Of a DNA stretch of 48,044 nucleotides, positions 45,716 through 48,044 are shown in pieces. Every line of letters begins with the position of its first letter. Position 1 is the stretch's first letter. This DNA comes from Crocinitomicaceae bacterium. GTDB taxonomy: Bacteria; Bacteroidota; Bacteroidia; Flavobacteriales_D; Crocinitomicaceae. The stretch lies in the NCBI GenBank assembly GCA_014762645.1, contig JABURP010000097.1, positions 1 to 48,044 of the forward strand. The letters run 5' to 3'. A program made the translations under genes and the position numbers. Under the pieces are notes generated by a model. It did no database searches and had not been told where the DNA came from. It saw nothing but the letters and a program-made list of their open reading frames with translations.

Positions 45716-46963
45716 TTGAAAACAACCGCTAAGAATAACCTCTCGCTAATTAACTTTAATGTTCTGCTGTTATCAATGGTCATTGTACTATTGCTATTTG
45801 CTCCGCGTTTTGTGCCAGTGGTATTGACAGGCTGGGCATTCTTCAGTTTTATTCATGCAGGCCTGAACCGAATTACGCCAAAGTTTGGTGCTGTGCAGAT
45901 CTTTTTGATCATTCTCTACCTTTTTTATGTTGTCGGAGGAATATGGTCTGAGAATAAAGGAGCCTGGGCATTCCATTTGGAAGTAAAAATGACCATGCTA
46001 GTGGTGCCTGTTGTTTTCGCGTTCACACGGTTGTCATGGAAACACATTCGCTGGATCACTTATATTTTTTTAATTGGCCTGATGTCACATTTTTCGCTGC
46101 TTTTCATAAAGGCGGTAATTACTTTGATGCAAAATGGTACGACTGATGTTTTATTCTACACAACATTAAGCCCGGATATCCACCCTGCTTATTATGCCTT
46201 CTACATTAACATTGCTATTGCTCTAGTCCTGGTTGACATGTTTAACGATCAACTTAGGCTATTCCCTAATAAGTGGATGCCGTCTGTGTTAATTCTGTTA
46301 ATGGCCGCTGCGAATATATTTCTTCTCTCGAAAATGGGTATTCTGACCGCTTTATTTCTTAGTCTAATGTTGTTAGTATACTGGATTCGTCGGAAAAAGT
46401 ACTGGTTGGTAATTTTGGTTGTTTCTGCCTCATTGATTTTTGGGTTTGTAGTTTATAAAAAATCAGCTTATGTTCAATGGCGTGTAGTTGAAATGGTCGA
46501 AGCATTAAGTGGAGGCCATTCGGATAACTATATTTATTCAACATCACTGCGAATTGCAGTTTGGGAGACAGCAAGAGATAAATTTATGGAGCAACCTATT
46601 ATCGGCTATGGACCAGGAGATGTTAAAGATGTGTTACATGCTGAGTACGTAGAAAGAGAGCTCAGAAAAGCTCCTGAACTCAACTTGAATGCACACAACC
46701 AATTTCTGGAGACTGGGCTGGGACTTGGGGTGATTGGTTTAATTTTACTCGGCCTTATACTTGTTTACCCCATTGTTAAATACCGGAAAAATCACTTGTT
46801 CGGTGCAGCCATAGGTTTGGTTACACTCTTATTCTTTTTATCCGAATCTGTATTGGAAACACAAGCGGGAGTAGTGGGAGGAATTGTTTTTCTATGTCTA
46901 TTTAATTTACCTGCAACCACCTCGCAAAGAAAAGCAGATCATAAAACTGAAATTACTTCCTGA
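45716..46963 (+). CDS. O-antigen ligase-like membrane protein (WaaL/Wzy_C)
   Basis: A 415-residue membrane protein with about ten hydrophobic segments and an external loop (about 255-325) with SLRIAVWETARDKFMEQPIIGYGPGD and AHNQFLETGLGLGVIGL, the hallmark of the Wzy_C/O-antigen ligase family (PF04932 type). It would transfer finished polymer from undecaprenyl diphosphate to lipid A core. The start is a TTG at 45716: the first in-frame ATG (45776) would cut off part of the first membrane segment. The GT2 gene begins 2 bases after its stop, giving a short operon. Confidence 0.83.
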   Translation: MKTTAKNNLSLINFNVLLLSMVIVLLLFAPRFVPVVLTGWAFFSFIHAGLNRITPKFGAVQIFLIILYLFYVVGGIWSENKGAWAFHLEVKMTMLVVPVVFAFTRLSWKHIRWITYIFLIGLMSHFSLLFIKAVITLMQNGTTDVLFYTTLSPDIHPAYYAFYINIAIALVLVDMFNDQLRLFPNKWMPSVLILLMAAANIFLLSKMGILTALFLSLMLLVYWIRRKKYWLVILVVSASLIFGFVVYKKSAYVQWRVVEMVEALSGGHSDNYIYSTSLRIAVWETARDKFMEQPIIGYGPGDVKDVLHAEYVERELRKAPELNLNAHNQFLETGLGLGVIGLILLGLILVYPIVKYRKNHLFGAAIGLVTLLFFLSESVLETQAGVVGGIVFLCLFNLPATTSQRKADHKTEITS

Positions 46964-46965
46964 AT

Positions 46966-47976
46966 ATGGACTATCCAAAAGTTAGTATCGTAATACCGTG
47001 TAAAAATGAGGAGGCCTATATCCAAAAAAATATAGATTCGATTTTGTCACAGAATTACTCTGGTGAAATTGAGGTATTGGTAGTAGATGGTATGAGTACG
47101 GATAGGACAGTTGAGATTGTTCAGGATTACAATGATGACAATATAAAGCTGATAGAAAACCCGAGAATGTTTACGCCTTATGCATTGAATCTCGGGATAG
47201 AAAATAGTACAGGAGAGTACTTTATAATTCTTGGAGGACATGCATACCTTGAACCCGATTTCGTTAAGAATTGTATAGATAACTTTCTTCATGATAAAAC
47301 GCTGGGATGTGTCGGTGGACAAATACTCAACAAACACATAAATGAACTTAGCGCGGCGGTGTCTGATGCTATGGCCTCAAAATTTGGTGTGGGTGGAGTA
47401 GTTTTTCGGACTGGAGGTAAAAAGCAATTTGTGGATACAGTAGCATTTGGTTGTTACCCCAAAAGTATCGTAGACGAAATCGGTTATTTTGACGAAGAAC
47501 TCGTGCGAAATCAGGATGATGAGTTTAACTTTCGAGTTACGAAAAAAGGATATAAAATTCTTTTTGATCCTTCAATCATCTCACATTATTACGTCAGGGC
47601 TTCGCTTCAAAAATTATGGAAACAATATTATCAATATGGATATTGGAAAGTTTATGTAGGTAAAAAACATAAAGCAGTAACAACCATACGTCAATTAATA
47701 CCATTTTTGTTTGTTTCTGGAATTATAACCGGCGCAGTGCTATGTGTTTTTATCCCCAAAATGTGGATTGTTTACCTGGCAGGAATTGGTTTATACTTTC
47801 TCCTCTCGTTCGTATTTGCCTATAGCACGGCATCTAAAAAAAGATATTTTCCAAAAATTGCATTAGTCTTTTGGATTCTCCATTTCTCGTATGGTTTAGG
47901 GTATTTGTTTGGAATAATCAATTTTATTTTTTTCAATAAAAAACCATCCGGTAGATCTAAACAGCTTTCAAGATAA
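46966..47976 (+). CDS. membrane-associated GT2 glycosyltransferase
   Basis: A 336-residue GT-A enzyme. The nucleotide-binding motifs VSIVIPCKNEE (6-16) and DGMSTD (41-46) are clear, and NQDDEFNFR at 182-190 supplies the acidic catalytic pair. Where ExoA-like relatives carry a D-x-H or DxD metal motif, this one reads LGGHAYLEPD (89-98), so the leading Asp is replaced by Gly. Two or three C-terminal hydrophobic helices (about 243-315) anchor it in the membrane. Acceptor and donor unknown; it follows the ligase-like gene by 2 bases. Confidence 0.86.
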   Translation: MDYPKVSIVIPCKNEEAYIQKNIDSILSQNYSGEIEVLVVDGMSTDRTVEIVQDYNDDNIKLIENPRMFTPYALNLGIENSTGEYFIILGGHAYLEPDFVKNCIDNFLHDKTLGCVGGQILNKHINELSAAVSDAMASKFGVGGVVFRTGGKKQFVDTVAFGCYPKSIVDEIGYFDEELVRNQDDEFNFRVTKKGYKILFDPSIISHYYVRASLQKLWKQYYQYGYWKVYVGKKHKAVTTIRQLIPFLFVSGIITGAVLCVFIPKMWIVYLAGIGLYFLLSFVFAYSTASKKRYFPKIALVFWILHFSYGLGYLFGIINFIFFNKKPSGRSKQLSR

Positions 47977-47994
47977 TACTCTTACTTACCTTTG
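47966..47994 (+). promoter_or_regulatory. candidate promoter for the aminotransferase gene at the right edge
   Basis: TACCTTTG at 47987-47994 is a perfect -7 element; TTTC at 47966-47969 is one base off the -33 TTTG with a 17-base spacer. The ATG at 48011 would have a leader of about 10 bases. Confidence 0.42.
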
Positions 47995-48010
47995 CATAAA
48001 TATTAAGCAC

Positions 48011-48044
48011 ATGCTCCCATTTTCACCACCAAGATTAGATCAAA
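48011..48044 (+). CDS. partial gene: N-terminus of a DegT/DnrJ/EryC1-type aminotransferase
   Basis: Only eleven codons are in the window (MLPFSPPRLDQ). This opening is very like the MIPFSPPxIDE start of many flavobacterial DegT-family sugar aminotransferases (PLP-dependent enzymes making amino sugars for glycans). A perfect -7 element lies 17 bases upstream, and the position at the end of a polysaccharide locus fits. Because so few residues are visible, the family call is a pattern match only. Confidence 0.5.
   Translation, partial: MLPFSPPRLDQ

Overview
The window reads as a chromosomal segment of a low-GC member of the Bacteroidota, most likely a Flavobacteriales-type bacterium. The evidence is type IX secretion (T9SS) C-terminal sorting domains on four proteins, a PorP/SprF-family gene, a flavobacterial-type ZapA/RNase Y neighbourhood, an RprXY-like two-component pair, and several perfect copies of the Bacteroidota -7 promoter element TAnnTTTG just upstream of starts. 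Assignment below phylum is inference. I see no rRNA, tRNA, CRISPR array, insertion sequence or integrase. No gene-free stretch exceeds about 230 bases.

Layout. 30-686 (-): a PHP-type polysaccharide tyrosine phosphatase that stops just before its last metal-binding motif. 801-6337 (+): a DUF2891 protein, an unknown two-helix membrane protein, and a secreted leucine-rich-repeat protein translationally coupled to an unknown secreted partner. 6328-13770 (-): a tightly packed seven-gene nucleotide-sugar operon, in transcription order aminotransferase, UDP-glucose dehydrogenase, UDP-glucuronate decarboxylase, acetyltransferase, Gfo/Idh/MocA oxidoreductase, nucleotide-sugar dehydrogenase, dTDP-glucose 4,6-dehydratase. 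The WbpA/B/D/E-like members together predict UDP-2,3-diacetamido-2,3-dideoxy-glucuronate; Ugd plus Uxs predict UDP-xylose; RmlB makes dTDP-4-keto-6-deoxyglucose. 13869-15825 (+): a secreted protein and the Kdo transferase WaaA. 15809-18571 (-): a cysteine-rich T9SS cargo protein and glutamate dehydrogenase, separated by a clear terminator.

18757-28699 (+) is the most distinctive region: two tandem giant SBBP-repeat paralogues, the first with a type A T9SS tail and the second with a type B (gliding-motility/CHU_C) tail, followed at once by a PorP/SprF-family outer-membrane protein and a TPR-PD40-OmpA-like-DUF1573-like fusion. This looks like a surface-display unit in which a duplicated cargo has changed its sorting signal.

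28713-35506 holds a DUF4920 lipoprotein (-), a monocistronic T9SS cargo gene with its own promoter and terminator (+), then on the minus strand an M23 peptidase, a histidine kinase, a response regulator and CsaA. 35724-37947 (+): a coiled-coil protein, ZapA and RNase Y. From 37937 to the right edge is a surface-polysaccharide assembly locus: methyltransferase, FAD/NAD-binding protein (-), Wzx flippase, acyltransferase, two GT4 glycosyltransferases, a Wzy-like protein (-), an O-antigen ligase-like protein, a GT2 glycosyltransferase and the first codons of a second DegT-type aminotransferase. This locus and the nucleotide-sugar operon plausibly supply the same O-antigen or capsule, even though about 24 kb separate them.
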